A stretch of DNA of 64,000 bases from an uncultured Roseateles sp. GTDB lineage: Bacteria; Pseudomonadota; Gammaproteobacteria; Burkholderiales; Burkholderiaceae. Each line of letters begins with the position of its first letter. Positions within the stretch are counted from its first letter, which is position 1. Positions 8,166 to 16,675 of the stretch are shown here, piece after piece. The notes beneath the pieces were generated by a model that saw only the letters and a list, made by a program, of their open reading frames with translations, did not search any database and was not told the DNA's origin. A program made the position numbers and the translations under genes. The stretch spans positions 1 to 64,000 of the forward strand of contig CAMPJJ010000004.1 in assembly GCA_946886855.1 (NCBI GenBank). Reading direction: 5' to 3'.

Positions 8166-10381
8166 GCATCGGTGGCCGCGCCGAGCTCGACGGCGTTGCG
8201 GATACCGCTCAACACGTAGGTCAGCAGACCGGATTCATCCAGCAGCCGCTGACGCATCTGCCGCGGCATGGACCGTCGGTCCATCGCCAGGTCGAGCGAC
8301 AGCTTCCGCTGCTTGTCGGCGTGGGCATGCGCGTGCTGGAAGGCGCCGCCGCTCGCGTCCAGCCGCGACGCCATGCCGCCCAGCGCCTGCGGGTCATACC
8401 GACCGGCCGCCTTGACCGCCGCCTCTTGCAGGGTTTGGGCGATGAATGCCTCTTCTTCCCTCCCGCCGGTGCCGCCATAGGTCTTGCGATAGCCGGTGCG
8501 CAGTTGTTCAACCAGCGGTCGCAACTGCAGCTCCACCTGCTGTTCGACATCGACGCGCTCGGCGCGCCGGAATTTCGCCAGGAAGCGCTCCCCGGCGCCG
8601 GGCGGTGCGGCGACCAAAGCGTCGAACAAGGTCCGCATGCGCTGATCCAGGACTGCGATCGTGCGATCAAGCGCTGGCGGCCGGGATCGCAGTTCAGAGT
8701 CGCTCACGGCGTGGCGCAACGAAGCCGCCGTCCTCTGCGGCTCAGGCGTCTCACTGGAGGCGGTCCCAGCCAGCGTGGGTTCGCTCGCTGCACGGCGCAA
8801 GGCCCCTGGTGCGTTCGGAGCCGCGGTCGGATCGAGTCCCTCCGTCTCGGGCAGCTCACCCTGCGACAGCAGGGACAGGACCACACTGGATTCGTCGACA
8901 TCGGCGGGGTCCGCGATCGATGGCTTGTCCGGGATGGACGGGGCGCGCGATGCGTCCTGCATCGCGGGTGTCGCAGGTGTCGTGGGTGTCGCGGGCATCG
9001 CGTGCTTGCGCGCCAGCGCCAGCGCACGTTCCAGGTCCGCCGCCTCCTGGCGGGTGCGTCCGCTCTTCGCGCCGCCGTCGACATCCGGCAGCGGAGTCTT
9101 CGGCGCGCGCGCCGACCTGTCCACCTGGCGCTCCTGGATGGCGCGCCGTTCCGCCCAGATCTGCTTCTGCGCGTGCGCCGAGATGACCAGCCTCTTGGCA
9201 TCCGGCGCGTCAGGAGACGGCGGTGCCGCGCGCTTGCGCGGTGCCACAGGCGCGACGACGATCGGATCGAGTGGCGCGGGCTGCCTGGCGGGCACCTGTG
9301 CCTCCGACACGGCGGGGCGGGCAGCGCCGGGCTTCATCGGCTCGGGCAGCGCGGCGAGCACCTCGGCGGGCACCGGCGCATCCAGCAGTGGCGATTCGGC
9401 GTGGGCCGGAGGCGACTTCATCCGCCCCGCTGCCGCATTGATCAAGCCCTCCTGCCCCTGCGCGAAGGCGGGACCGCGATGGGTCCGCGCCGCTTCGAGG
9501 AAGCGCGCCTGATCTAGCGCCCGATCGTGCGAGGTCGGCATGGGCGCGCCCACATCGCGCACATCGCGCACATCGCGCGCCACCGCATCGAGCTCGCGCT
9601 GGCGGCCCATCGCATGCATCAGCGCGATCGCCGCGCCCGACCGGGTCGCGCCGTCCTCGCAGAAGGTGCTCATCTGCGCGTGCTCGCCCCGTTCGAGGCG
9701 CTGCGTGAATCCCTCGAAGACGCGTGCCATGTCGCCATGGAAATTCTCCGGCGAACGGGGATCGGCGCGGGCCTCGTGCACGCGGATCCACTGCGACTGC
9801 ATGCGCCGGCCGGCCTGCGACAGCTCGATTTCCATCAGCCAGTGGCCGTCCTCCTGCGGCAAGGGATGCCGGGCGACCGAGCCGGTCACCCATCCGCCGG
9901 GCGAAGGCAGTTCGCAACGGCAGACGGCGCCGGGCCGGTCCAGCATCGCCAGCAGCGGCGGCAGCGCCCGGCCCCCGCCATGCGCGACCACGACGTCGGT
10001 GACGTTGCGCTCGCACAGCCCCTGCAAGGCGCCGATCACATGGGCGGCGTTCATGCCCTGCCCCAGGACGGGCAGCGCCCCCTGCAACACCGCAGGCATC
10101 GGTGCCATGGCCCTGGCGGGGACCGGCCAGCCGTGCGGCGACGGCCAGCCCATGGGCATCATCGCGGCGTTGAGCCGCGGCGGCACCACCTGTTCGAGCC
10201 AGCCGCCGACCTGCGCGGCCAACAGCGGCAGCATGTGCTGCGGATGGAGATCGGCGGGCGGACGCGTCGGGCAGCACAAGTCCGGCCAGTGGACCGACGA
10301 CGACATCATCGGCGTGGCCCGGCTCGCGTCCCACGGATGGCCCGTCGGAGGAAGCTGGAAAGGGAGCGTGTGGAAGAACAT
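8162..10381 (-). CDS. Large protein of unknown function with a phosphatase-like Cys loop
   Basis: Roughly 739 residues, not recognised as a known family. Counting from an upstream TTG at 10456, residues 130-290 form an ordered region holding T-F-C-E-D-G-A-T-R-S-G at 264-274. This matches the C-x-x-G-x-x-R-S/T loop of Cys-dependent protein phosphatases, with the nucleophile candidate at C266 and a possible general acid at D232. The usual His before the Cys is Phe. Residues 330-620 are low-complexity, Pro/Ala-rich, with short repeats (D-V-R-D-V-R-D-V, T-P-T-T-P-A-T-P) and two R-x-A-x-S-E/D-x motifs. The last 130 residues are charged and helical. There is no signal peptide or membrane segment. 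No start has a clear Shine-Dalgarno; the ATG at 10381 is used. The layout (ordered domain, disordered linker, helical tail) resembles secreted effectors, but that is inference. Confidence 0.6.
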   Translation of the reverse strand: MFFHTLPFQLPPTGHPWDASRATPMMSSSVHWPDLCCPTRPPADLHPQHMLPLLAAQVGGWLEQVVPPRLNAAMMPMGWPSPHGWPVPARAMAPMPAVLQGALPVLGQGMNAAHVIGALQGLCERNVTDVVVAHGGGRALPPLLAMLDRPGAVCRCELPSPGGWVTGSVARHPLPQEDGHWLMEIELSQAGRRMQSQWIRVHEARADPRSPENFHGDMARVFEGFTQRLERGEHAQMSTFCEDGATRSGAAIALMHAMGRQRELDAVARDVRDVRDVGAPMPTSHDRALDQARFLEAARTHRGPAFAQGQEGLINAAAGRMKSPPAHAESPLLDAPVPAEVLAALPEPMKPGAARPAVSEAQVPARQPAPLDPIVVAPVAPRKRAAPPSPDAPDAKRLVISAHAQKQIWAERRAIQERQVDRSARAPKTPLPDVDGGAKSGRTRQEAADLERALALARKHAMPATPTTPATPAMQDASRAPSIPDKPSIADPADVDESSVVLSLLSQGELPETEGLDPTAAPNAPGALRRAASEPTLAGTASSETPEPQRTAASLRHAVSDSELRSRPPALDRTIAVLDQRMRTLFDALVAAPPGAGERFLAKFRRAERVDVEQQVELQLRPLVEQLRTGYRKTYGGTGGREEEAFIAQTLQEAAVKAAGRYDPQALGGMASRLDASGGAFQHAHAHADKQRKLSLDLAMDRRSMPRQMRQRLLDESGLLTYVLSGIRNAVELGAATDA

Positions 10382-10464
10382 GCGAGCGGCGGGCGCTTCG
10401 CATCGGGACCATGCGTCGCGCTCCGGAGGATCAGAGGTGGCGGATTTGTGCGCCAACCAGGCTC

Positions 10465-10492
10465 AAGGGTTCGCACCGTCGCGACAACCCTT
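10465..10492 (-). terminator. Possible terminator hairpin downstream of xerD
   Basis: A 7-bp inverted repeat (AAGGGTT at 10465-10471 and AACCCTT at 10486-10492) lies 10 bases after the xerD stop and before the unknown gene. There is no clear run of T residues, so it may be a weak terminator or an mRNA structure within a read-through unit. Confidence 0.35.
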
Positions 10493-10502
10493 CAGCCGGG
10501 CA

Positions 10503-11462
10503 TCACCCGCGCGGGTGATGCGCCGCGTGCAGCTGCTTGAGGCGCTCCCGCGCCACATGCGTGTAGATCTGCGTGGTCGACAGGTCCGCATGGCCCAGCA
10601 GCAGCTGGACCGCGCGCAGATCCGCGCCATGGTTGAGCAGGTGGGTGGCGAAGGCATGCCGCAGCGTGTGCGGGGAGATCGGACTCGTGATCCCCGCGAT
10701 GAGGGCGTACTTCTTGACGATCCGCCAGAAGCTCTCCCGCGTCATCGCCTGCCCGAACCGGCTGAGGAACAGGTCGTCGGTGCCGCGCACCCCCAGCAGT
10801 TGCGTGCGCGCCTCCTTCAGGTAGCGCATCAGCCAGACATGCGCCTCCTCGCCGAAGGGCACCATCCGCTCCTTGTCGCCCTTGCCGGTCACGCGCAGCA
10901 CGGCTTCGCGCAGGCCCACGTGCACGCTCTTGAGCGTCACCAGCTCGGTCACGCGCAGCCCGCTGGCGTACATCAGCTCCAGCATGGCGCGGTCGCGCAG
11001 TCCCTGCGCGGTGCCCACGTCGGGCGCGTCGAGCAGCGCCTCGACCTGCTGCTGCGACAGGGTCTTGGGCACGCGCATCGGCTGCTTGGCCGTGATCAGC
11101 TTGAGGGTGGGATCGCGCTCGATGCGGCGCTCGCGCAGCGCCCAGCGGAAATAGCGCTTGAAGACCGAGAGCCGCCGGTTCGCCGAGCTCGCCTTGCCGC
11201 CGTCATGGCGCGAGGTGGCATAGGCCATCAGGTCCAGTTCCTCGATCCGGTCCAGCGTGCGCTGGCGCTCCGCGGCCGCCCAGTCGGCCAGCAGCTGCAG
11301 ATCGCGCCGGTACGCCAGCTGCGTGTTGCGCGACAGCCCTTCCTCGATCCAGAGCGACTCGATGAACGCGTCGATGGCGCGCTGGCTGCGCTCGCGCGCG
11401 TCGGAGTTCACGGACGGTTCGTCGGCGGGAAGGACGTCGGAAGGCGATGACATGCCGCGCAT
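10503..11462 (-). CDS. xerD: Site-specific tyrosine recombinase XerD
   Basis: Chromosome dimer resolution recombinase that acts at dif with XerC and FtsK. 319 residues. The N-terminal SAM-like core-binding domain spans about 25-115 (F-I-E-S-L-W-I-E-E-G-L-S-R-N-T-Q-L-A-Y-R-R-D-L). The catalytic domain spans about 130-315, with the first Arg in A-S-G-L-R-V-T-E-L, H-T-L-R-H-A-F-A-T-H-L for the His/Arg pair, and the L-G-H-A-D-L-S-T-T-Q-I-Y-T-H-V segment carrying the second His and the nucleophilic Tyr. All key residues are present and the length is usual for XerD. An ATG nine bases downstream of the chosen ATG is an alternative start. It is followed on the same strand by the large unknown gene. 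Confidence 0.95.
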   Translation of the reverse strand: MRGMSSPSDVLPADEPSVNSDARERSQRAIDAFIESLWIEEGLSRNTQLAYRRDLQLLADWAAAERQRTLDRIEELDLMAYATSRHDGGKASSANRRLSVFKRYFRWALRERRIERDPTLKLITAKQPMRVPKTLSQQQVEALLDAPDVGTAQGLRDRAMLELMYASGLRVTELVTLKSVHVGLREAVLRVTGKGDKERMVPFGEEAHVWLMRYLKEARTQLLGVRGTDDLFLSRFGQAMTRESFWRIVKKYALIAGITSPISPHTLRHAFATHLLNHGADLRAVQLLLGHADLSTTQIYTHVARERLKQLHAAHHPRG

Positions 11463-11527
11463 GATGCCAGCGCCGCCGGTGCCGGGATCACGCGGACGTC
11501 AGGCGACGGCACGGCGAAGGCATGGCG

Positions 11528-11561
11528 AAAAAAAGGGCCCGCGCCACCACGCGCGGGCCCT
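11528..11561 (-). terminator. Rho-independent terminator of the degP-like gene
   Basis: A perfect 11-bp stem (AGGGCCCGCGC at 11534-11544 with its complement at 11551-11561) and a 6-base loop, followed on the minus strand by seven T residues (the A run at 11528-11534 on the plus strand). It lies about 60 bases after the protease stop codon. Confidence 0.92.
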
Positions 11562-11623
11562 ACGGAGCAACCGCCACAGGCAGCGGTTGGGGGGGACCGG
11601 GACGAATGAACTCGGCGCGAACC

Positions 11624-13210
11624 TCAGCCGATGCGCACCGGCACGAAGATCTTGTCGCCGCCCCGCTGCACGAGCAGCGCGACCGACTTCTCCGCGCCCT
11701 TGACCGCGCTGCGCACCTGATCGAGCGACTGCACCGGCGTGCCGTTGACGGCCAGCAGCACGTCGCCGGGACGCACGCCCGCACGCGCCGCGGCACTGCC
11801 CTCGCCGACTTCCTGGATCAGCAGCCCGTCGCGGGTGCCGAGCTGGCGGCGCTCCTCGGGCTGCAGCGGCCGCAGGGCCAGGCCGAGCTTGGCGTGGTCC
11901 GCGTCCGCGTCGCTGCCGCCGGCCTTGGCGAGCTTGGCGCCCTTCTCGTTCGCGTCGCCGAGGGTGGCGGTGATCGTCTCGCGCTTGCCGTTGCGCCAGA
12001 CGTCGATGTCGACCTTGTCGCCGGGCAGCGATTGATCCACCAGCGCCGGCAGGTCGCCGCTGGACACGATGCGCTGGCCCTTGTAGCCGAGGATCACGTC
12101 GCCCGAGCGCAGGCCCGCCTTGGCGGCCGGTCCGTCGTCCTCGACGTTGGCCACCAGCGCGCCCTCGGGGCGATCCAGCTTGAAGGAGTCGGCGAAGCCC
12201 TGGTTGACCTCCTGCACCATCACGCCGAGCTTGGCGTGCTGCACCTTGCCGCCCTTCTCGATCTGCTGGCGGACCTTGTTGGCGACCTCGACAGGAATCG
12301 CGAAGGACAGGCCCTGGTAGCCGCCCGAGGCGCTGTAGATCTGCGAGTTGATGCCGACCACCTCGCCGCGCGCGTTGAACAGCGGGCCGCCGGAGTTGCC
12401 GGGGTTGATCGCGACGTCCGTCTGCAGGAAGGGCACGCGGCTTTCGTCCGGGCCGAGCGAGCGGCCCTTGGCGCTGATCACGCCGGCGCTGACGCTGTTC
12501 TCGAAGCCGAACGGCGAGCCGATCGCAAGCACCCATTCGCCGACGCGCAGGTCCTTGGTCGCGCCCAGGCGGACGGTGGGCAGGTTCTTGGCTTCGATCT
12601 TCAGCACCGCGACGTCGGTCGACTTGTCGCTGCCCAGGACCTTGGCGCGGTACTCGCGACGGTCGGTCAGCTTGACGACCACTTCCTGGGCGTCCTGCAC
12701 GACGTGGGCGTTGGTGAGGATCACGCCGTCGGCGCTGACGATGAAGCCGGAGCCCTGGCCGCGGACCTCGCGGCTGCCGCCCTCGCCGCCGCCATTCGGG
12801 CCGCCGGGCATGCCGGGCACGCCGAAGCGGCGGAAGAATTCATAGAACGGATCATCGGGGTCGATCTGCGGCGCACGCGCGGCGCGCGTCTTCACCGTGC
12901 CAGACACGCTGATGTTGACCACCGCAGGCCCCTGCGCCGCGGCGATCTGCGCGAAGTCAGGCATGCCCGCCGGCGGCGGCGTGAAGCTCGCGGCCGGCGC
13001 GGCAGCGTTGGCCAGCGGCGTCGTGGCCGCCGCCACCTGCGTGTCGCCCGCCGACGTCGAAGCGCCATCGGCCGACGCGGAACTCTGCGCGACCGGTAGC
13101 AGCTTCGCATTGCGCATCGCGAGCGCACCGCCCGCCGCCCCCAGCACGCCAGCCGCCGCCAGCGCCCACACGAGTTTCTTCACCGGGATCATCTTCTCCA
13201 CTTGAGTCAT
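11624..13210 (-). CDS. DegP/HtrA (Do) family periplasmic serine protease
   Basis: Envelope quality-control protease and chaperone, 528 residues. An N-terminal hydrophobic segment (about 10-32) serves as signal or anchor, then a Ser/Ala-rich linker. The trypsin-like domain (about 90-300) has a complete triad: H169 in N-A-H-V, D199 in S-T-D-V-A-V-L and S273 in G-N-S-G-G-P-L. Two PDZ domains follow (about 315-405 and 435-525), each with a carboxylate-binding-type loop and the A-A-x-A-G-x-R-x-G-D-V pattern. Two PDZ domains and the length fit DegP/MucD. The ATG at 13210 has GGAGG five bases upstream; an ATG six codons later is an alternative. It ends at a strong terminator. The neighbouring two-component genes are separate and co-oriented upstream. 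Confidence 0.94.
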   Translation of the reverse strand: MTQVEKMIPVKKLVWALAAAGVLGAAGGALAMRNAKLLPVAQSSASADGASTSAGDTQVAAATTPLANAAAPAASFTPPPAGMPDFAQIAAAQGPAVVNISVSGTVKTRAARAPQIDPDDPFYEFFRRFGVPGMPGGPNGGGEGGSREVRGQGSGFIVSADGVILTNAHVVQDAQEVVVKLTDRREYRAKVLGSDKSTDVAVLKIEAKNLPTVRLGATKDLRVGEWVLAIGSPFGFENSVSAGVISAKGRSLGPDESRVPFLQTDVAINPGNSGGPLFNARGEVVGINSQIYSASGGYQGLSFAIPVEVANKVRQQIEKGGKVQHAKLGVMVQEVNQGFADSFKLDRPEGALVANVEDDGPAAKAGLRSGDVILGYKGQRIVSSGDLPALVDQSLPGDKVDIDVWRNGKRETITATLGDANEKGAKLAKAGGSDADADHAKLGLALRPLQPEERRQLGTRDGLLIQEVGEGSAAARAGVRPGDVLLAVNGTPVQSLDQVRSAVKGAEKSVALLVQRGGDKIFVPVRIG

Positions 13211-13225
13211 CTGAACCTCCAGGTT
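13208..13225 (-). promoter_or_regulatory. Hairpin containing the degP-like Shine-Dalgarno
   Basis: On the minus strand the leader reads GAACC-TGGA-GGTTC followed by AG and the ATG. The 5-bp arms pair and the Shine-Dalgarno GGAGG spans the loop and the 3' arm, so ribosome access would need the helix to open. This is a direct reading of the sequence; any regulatory effect, for example with temperature, is inference. Confidence 0.4.
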
Positions 13226-13401
13226 CGCTGAGAGTCACCGCCACCGCCATGAAGGCCTTGGCACCGACTCGATGACTCGAAGTTTGAGCAGCTTCGCTTA
13301 GGTCGCTCTTAATGCAGGGAGAGGCGCGGTGAAGCGCCGGTAAAGCGGAGGTGGAGTAGCGGTGGAGCGATGCGGGACGCCGCTCGACACCGGTCGGCCA
13401 A

Positions 13402-13464
13402 GCGCGGGCACTCCAGGGTGCAGGGGGCATCGCGTCCGCGAACCCCCAGCACCCTTCCGGCCCC
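13402..13464 (-). repeat. Dispersed palindromic repeat, copy 1 (downstream of sensor kinase)
   Basis: A 63-bp segment that matches, in the opposite orientation, 44773-44835, at about 56 of 63 positions with no gaps. The central 29 bases (13421-13449) are identical in both copies and can fold into a hairpin with G5/C5 outer and CGCG/CGCG inner arms plus one bulge. It starts about 24 bases after the stop codon of the kinase gene. Confidence 0.75.
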
Positions 13465-13487
13465 ACTCGCGCTCGCTGACTTCCGGT

Positions 13488-15017
13488 TCACGCAGGCGGG
13501 AGAGCTGGCGGGGGCGCGGCAGGGCGTGCGTGTGACGGCAACGCCGGTTGTGACACCGGTTGGGGCACCGGTTGGGGCACCGGTTGGGGCACAGATTGCG
13601 GCGCGGACGGTGGGGTGCGGGAGAGCGGCATCGACAACTCGACGCGCAGGCCGCCCAAGGCCGTGCTGTGCCCCAGCCGCAGCGCGGCGCCGTGGTCGTC
13701 GGCAATGCTGCGCACCAGCGCCAGGCCAAGACCGCTGCCCGGCGCCTGCTGCGCCTGCGATTCGGAACGGTAGAAGCGATCGAACACGCGTCCCCGCTCG
13801 GCGTCGGGAATGCCAGGGCCATCGTCCTCGACCACGAGCAACGCCTGTCCGCCGCTGCGCTCCAGGCTCAGGTCCACGCGACTGCGCCCGTACTTGATGC
13901 CGTTGTCGAGCAGGTTGCGCAGCAGCATCGTCAACGCCTCGCGATGACCGTCGACCAGCACCGCGTCGCAGCGCTCCATGCCGAGGTCGATGCCGCGCGC
14001 CTGGGCCAGCGTGGCGCCGTCGATGACGGCGTCGCGGCAGAGCGCATCCAGCGCGATGGGCTGCGCGGGGGCCTGGGCCTTGGCGCTGTCCTGGCGCGCC
14101 AGCGCGAGCAGTTGCTCGATCAGGTGGGAGGCGCGATCGATGCCCAGACCGAGTTTCTCCAGCGCCTGCAGGCGCGCGCCCTCGTCCGGCGCGCGGCGCA
14201 AGGACTGCAGCTGCAGCTTCAAGGCAGCAAGCGGCGAGCGCAGCTCGTGCGCGGCATCGGCGACGAAGTGCTGCTGCTGCTCGAAGGCCTGGCGCACGCG
14301 GTCCAGCAGGGCGTTGAGTTCGGTGACCAGCGGCTGCACTTCGGCGGGAACGTCCTCCTCGTCGACGGGGGCCAGGTCTTGCGCCGCGCGGCGCGAGAGC
14401 TGCTGTCGCACCCGCTCCAGCGGCGCCAGCGAGTGCGAGACCACCCACCACACGACCAGTGCCAGCATCGGCAGCATGAGGGCGGTGGGGAGCACGGTGC
14501 GCCATGCCAGCTGTCCGGCCATGCGCTGTCTCACGGCGATGTCCTGTGCCACCTGAACGACCTGGAAGCGCCCCTGCACCGCGAATACGCGGTAGCGCTT
14601 GCCGCGCAGGGCGACGTTGGAGAAGCCGAGCACCGCGCGCTGCGGCAGCCAGTCGGGTCCGGCCGAGCGGTACAGCGGCGTGCCGTCCAGGCCCCAGACC
14701 TGCACGATCAGGTCGATGCTCTGCTCTTCGCCGAGCGGCAGCGGCAGGCCCGTGCCCATGCCCGCGCGCAGCGAGAGCGCGACCTGCTGCATCTGGTAGT
14801 CGAAGATCTCGTCGGTCTCCATCAGCGCGTTGCGGTAGGCGCTCATGCCCTGCGCCAGCGCGCCGGTGAGCACCGCGCCCAGCAGGAACAGCAGCAGGCG
14901 GTAGCGCAGCGAGCTCGGCAGCCACTGCATGCGGCCGAAACGCCGGCCCGGGCGCCCGCCGAGGCGGCCGGGGACGTCCGCGCCGGATCCGGCGTCGGCC
15001 TTCCTTCGTGCGGTCAT
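13488..15017 (-). CDS. Two-component sensor histidine kinase (QseC/PmrB-like)
   Basis: Membrane histidine kinase of about 509 residues, partner of the OmpR-type regulator. Counted from M-T-A-R-R-K, a first transmembrane helix at about 40-60 and a second at about 180-205 enclose a short periplasmic sensor domain. A HAMP-like segment follows, then the HisKA motif F-V-A-D-A-A-H-E-L-R-S-P-L with the phospho-accepting His, and the ATPase domain with N-L-L-D-N-G-I-K-Y (N box), E-D-D-G-P-G-I-P (G1) and G-S-G-L-G-L-A (G2). The ATG overlaps the regulator's stop as ATGA, so the pair is translationally coupled. The C-terminus is unusual: about 35 Pro/Gln residues encoded by a 12-bp tandem repeat. The stimulus is unknown. 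Confidence 0.93.
   Translation of the reverse strand: MTARRKADAGSGADVPGRLGGRPGRRFGRMQWLPSSLRYRLLLFLLGAVLTGALAQGMSAYRNALMETDEIFDYQMQQVALSLRAGMGTGLPLPLGEEQSIDLIVQVWGLDGTPLYRSAGPDWLPQRAVLGFSNVALRGKRYRVFAVQGRFQVVQVAQDIAVRQRMAGQLAWRTVLPTALMLPMLALVVWWVVSHSLAPLERVRQQLSRRAAQDLAPVDEEDVPAEVQPLVTELNALLDRVRQAFEQQQHFVADAAHELRSPLAALKLQLQSLRRAPDEGARLQALEKLGLGIDRASHLIEQLLALARQDSAKAQAPAQPIALDALCRDAVIDGATLAQARGIDLGMERCDAVLVDGHREALTMLLRNLLDNGIKYGRSRVDLSLERSGGQALLVVEDDGPGIPDAERGRVFDRFYRSESQAQQAPGSGLGLALVRSIADDHGAALRLGHSTALGGLRVELSMPLSRTPPSAPQSVPQPVPQPVPQPVSQPALPSHARPAAPPPALPPA
13550..13592 (+). repeat. 12-bp tandem repeat in the sensor kinase C-terminus
   Basis: About three and a half copies of a unit reading GGTTGGGGCACC on the plus strand, coding for repeated Val-Pro-Gln-Pro on the minus strand. 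It keeps the reading frame and lies beyond the last catalytic motif, so copy-number change would alter only the tail. Confidence 0.85.
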
Positions 15018-15673
15018 TCCTTGGGCACGCGGTAACCGACGCCGCGCACGTTCTGGATCAGCTCCGCGCCGAGCTTCTTGCGCAGACCGTGGATGTAGAC
15101 CTCGACGGCGTTGCTGCTGATCTCGTCCTTCCAGCCGTAGAGCTTCTCCTCGAGCTGCTGGCGCGAGAGCACCATGCCCGGACGCGCCAGCAAGGGCTCC
15201 AGGACCGCCCACTCGCGCTGGGACAGGGTGACCGGATGACCGTTGGCGGTGACCTCCCGCGTGGCGGGATTGATGCTGACGCCCATGTGCTCGTAGACCG
15301 GCTCGGCGCGGCCGGCGGCACGGCGCAGCAGCGCGCGGATGCGGGCCAGCAGTTCGTCGAGCTCGAAGGGCTTGAGCACGTAGTCGTCCGCGCCGGCGTC
15401 CAGGCCGGCGACGCGCTGGGCGGTGGCGTCACGCGCCGTGGCGATCAGCACCGGCACCGCCTGCTTGCGGCCGCGCAGCGCCTGCAGCACGCTCATGCCG
15501 TCGCGCCGGGGCAGGCCCAGGTCCAGGATCACCAGGTCGTAGGTCTGGGATTGCAGCGCGGTGTCGGCGATCTCGCCGTCGCGCACCCAGTCCACGGCAT
15601 AACCCTCGGCACGGAGCAGCTCGAGCAGCTGCTCGCCGATCATGAGGTCGTCTTCCACCAGCAGGAGTCGCAT
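15014..15673 (-). CDS. OmpR/PhoB family response regulator (QseB-like)
   Basis: DNA-binding response regulator of 219 residues. The receiver domain (1-115) has the acidic pair E7-D8-D9, the phospho-accepting D51 in V-I-L-D-L-G-L-P, a Thr in I-A-T-A-R-D, and the conserved Lys in Y-V-L-K-P-F. The winged-helix domain (about 125-217) has L-S-Q-R-E-W-A-V-L-E-P-L and S-S-N-A-V-E-V-Y-I-H-G-L-R-K-K-L, the recognition helix typical of the QseB/PmrA branch. It is the first gene of a two-gene unit with the coupled kinase. The target genes are not evident; degP, just downstream of the pair on the same strand, is one candidate. Confidence 0.95.
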   Translation of the reverse strand: MRLLLVEDDLMIGEQLLELLRAEGYAVDWVRDGEIADTALQSQTYDLVILDLGLPRRDGMSVLQALRGRKQAVPVLIATARDATAQRVAGLDAGADDYVLKPFELDELLARIRALLRRAAGRAEPVYEHMGVSINPATREVTANGHPVTLSQREWAVLEPLLARPGMVLSRQQLEEKLYGWKDEISSNAVEVYIHGLRKKLGAELIQNVRGVGYRVPKE

Positions 15674-15725
15674 GGCCGCAATTGTGCACGCGGCCAGACG
15701 TTCGCGCGGGAGCCGGCGGCCTCGA

Positions 15726-16577
15726 TCAGGATCGCAGCGGCGCGGAATGCAGTGCGTTCAGGACGCACATCGTGGCCACGGCCTTCATGCGACGCTCCGC
15801 CTGCCCGTCCGGCGCCCGCCCGCTGCGTTCGCAGCCGGACCGGGCCAGTTGCCACGCCTCCGCGAAGACGCCGCTCCCGCGATGGCTCACGCGCTGTCGC
15901 CAATGCTTGCCGCTGGCGGGTCGACACGACTTGAAGGTCTGGCCGAACCATTCCCCCAGCAACACGCCCAATTGCCGCTCGGCGATGTCCGCGCCGCACC
16001 CCAGGCGCTGCTGCAACGCCTGCATCAGCGGGACGCCTATCCGTTGCGCCATGGCCAGCACCTCGTTCCCCGGCACCGTGGGCTTGGGGCCGAAGCGCTT
16101 GCGCCACCATCCGCGAAGTCCGGTGTGCCGGGTCATGCGGCCCGTCAGCTCGCCCAGGGTCTCGAGATGGGGAAGGAGGAGGCGCTCCTTGTCGCGCGCC
16201 CCCAGCGGACCATCGCCCGTGCGCGACGGTTTCAGCGGCGGTTTCAGCGGCGGATTCATCGGCGGCTCCCTCGGCGGGTTCCGCGGCAGGCTGGGATGAC
16301 GAGGAAGCGCAGCGCCGAGCGGCAGCGTCGCGTCTTCGGGGGTCGCCAGGGGAGCCCGGGAGGGAAGTCCCGGTTGCCGCGGCACGGCGTTCGGGGCCGC
16401 GCGATGGAAGACTTTTCGACGCGGCTGGACCAAGGTCGCAGCCGCCGTTCTTGGCGGCCGAGCGCCTTGGGCATCGGCCTCCAGCTCGCGCCGGTCCCAG
16501 GCCGCGACCTGGGCCCGGATCGCCTCGTGGTCGTTGGTCGCCGGGACGGGACCGGCGAAAGATCGGATCGATGGCAT
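15726..16577 (-). CDS. Hypothetical protein, proline-rich N-terminus
   Basis: 283 residues, not recognised. Residues 1-125 are low-complexity and rich in Pro, Ala and Arg, with N-P-P-L-K-P-P-L-K-P-type repeats encoded by a short tandem DNA repeat at about 16221-16265. Residues 125-210 look ordered and helical (L-L-L-P-H-L-E-T-L-G-E-L-T-G and E-R-Q-L-G-V-L-L-G-E-W-F-G), and the last 70 are basic with several Cys. There is no signal peptide or transmembrane segment. The ATG at 16577 has AAAGGA about ten bases upstream, which supports a real gene; a GTG lies one codon earlier. It sits between the two-component operon and the riboswitch leader, transcribed away from the latter. The function is unknown. 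Confidence 0.6.
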   Translation of the reverse strand: MPSIRSFAGPVPATNDHEAIRAQVAAWDRRELEADAQGARPPRTAAATLVQPRRKVFHRAAPNAVPRQPGLPSRAPLATPEDATLPLGAALPRHPSLPRNPPREPPMNPPLKPPLKPSRTGDGPLGARDKERLLLPHLETLGELTGRMTRHTGLRGWWRKRFGPKPTVPGNEVLAMAQRIGVPLMQALQQRLGCGADIAERQLGVLLGEWFGQTFKSCRPASGKHWRQRVSHRGSGVFAEAWQLARSGCERSGRAPDGQAERRMKAVATMCVLNALHSAPLRS

Positions 16578-16675
16578 CACGGCGGGTTCCTTTCATGAAC
16601 GGCCCGTCGAGCGGGCCAAGGGTTCATGGGTGCACGCCCGACATCCGAGGTTCCCGATTCCATGACTACAATGCA

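Noticed and set aside
9210..10412. Alternative 400-codon frame inside the phosphatase-like gene, with a GGAG before its ATG
   Set aside because: Arg/Ala-rich without domain signs, and the competing frame is nearly twice as long with conserved-looking motifs.
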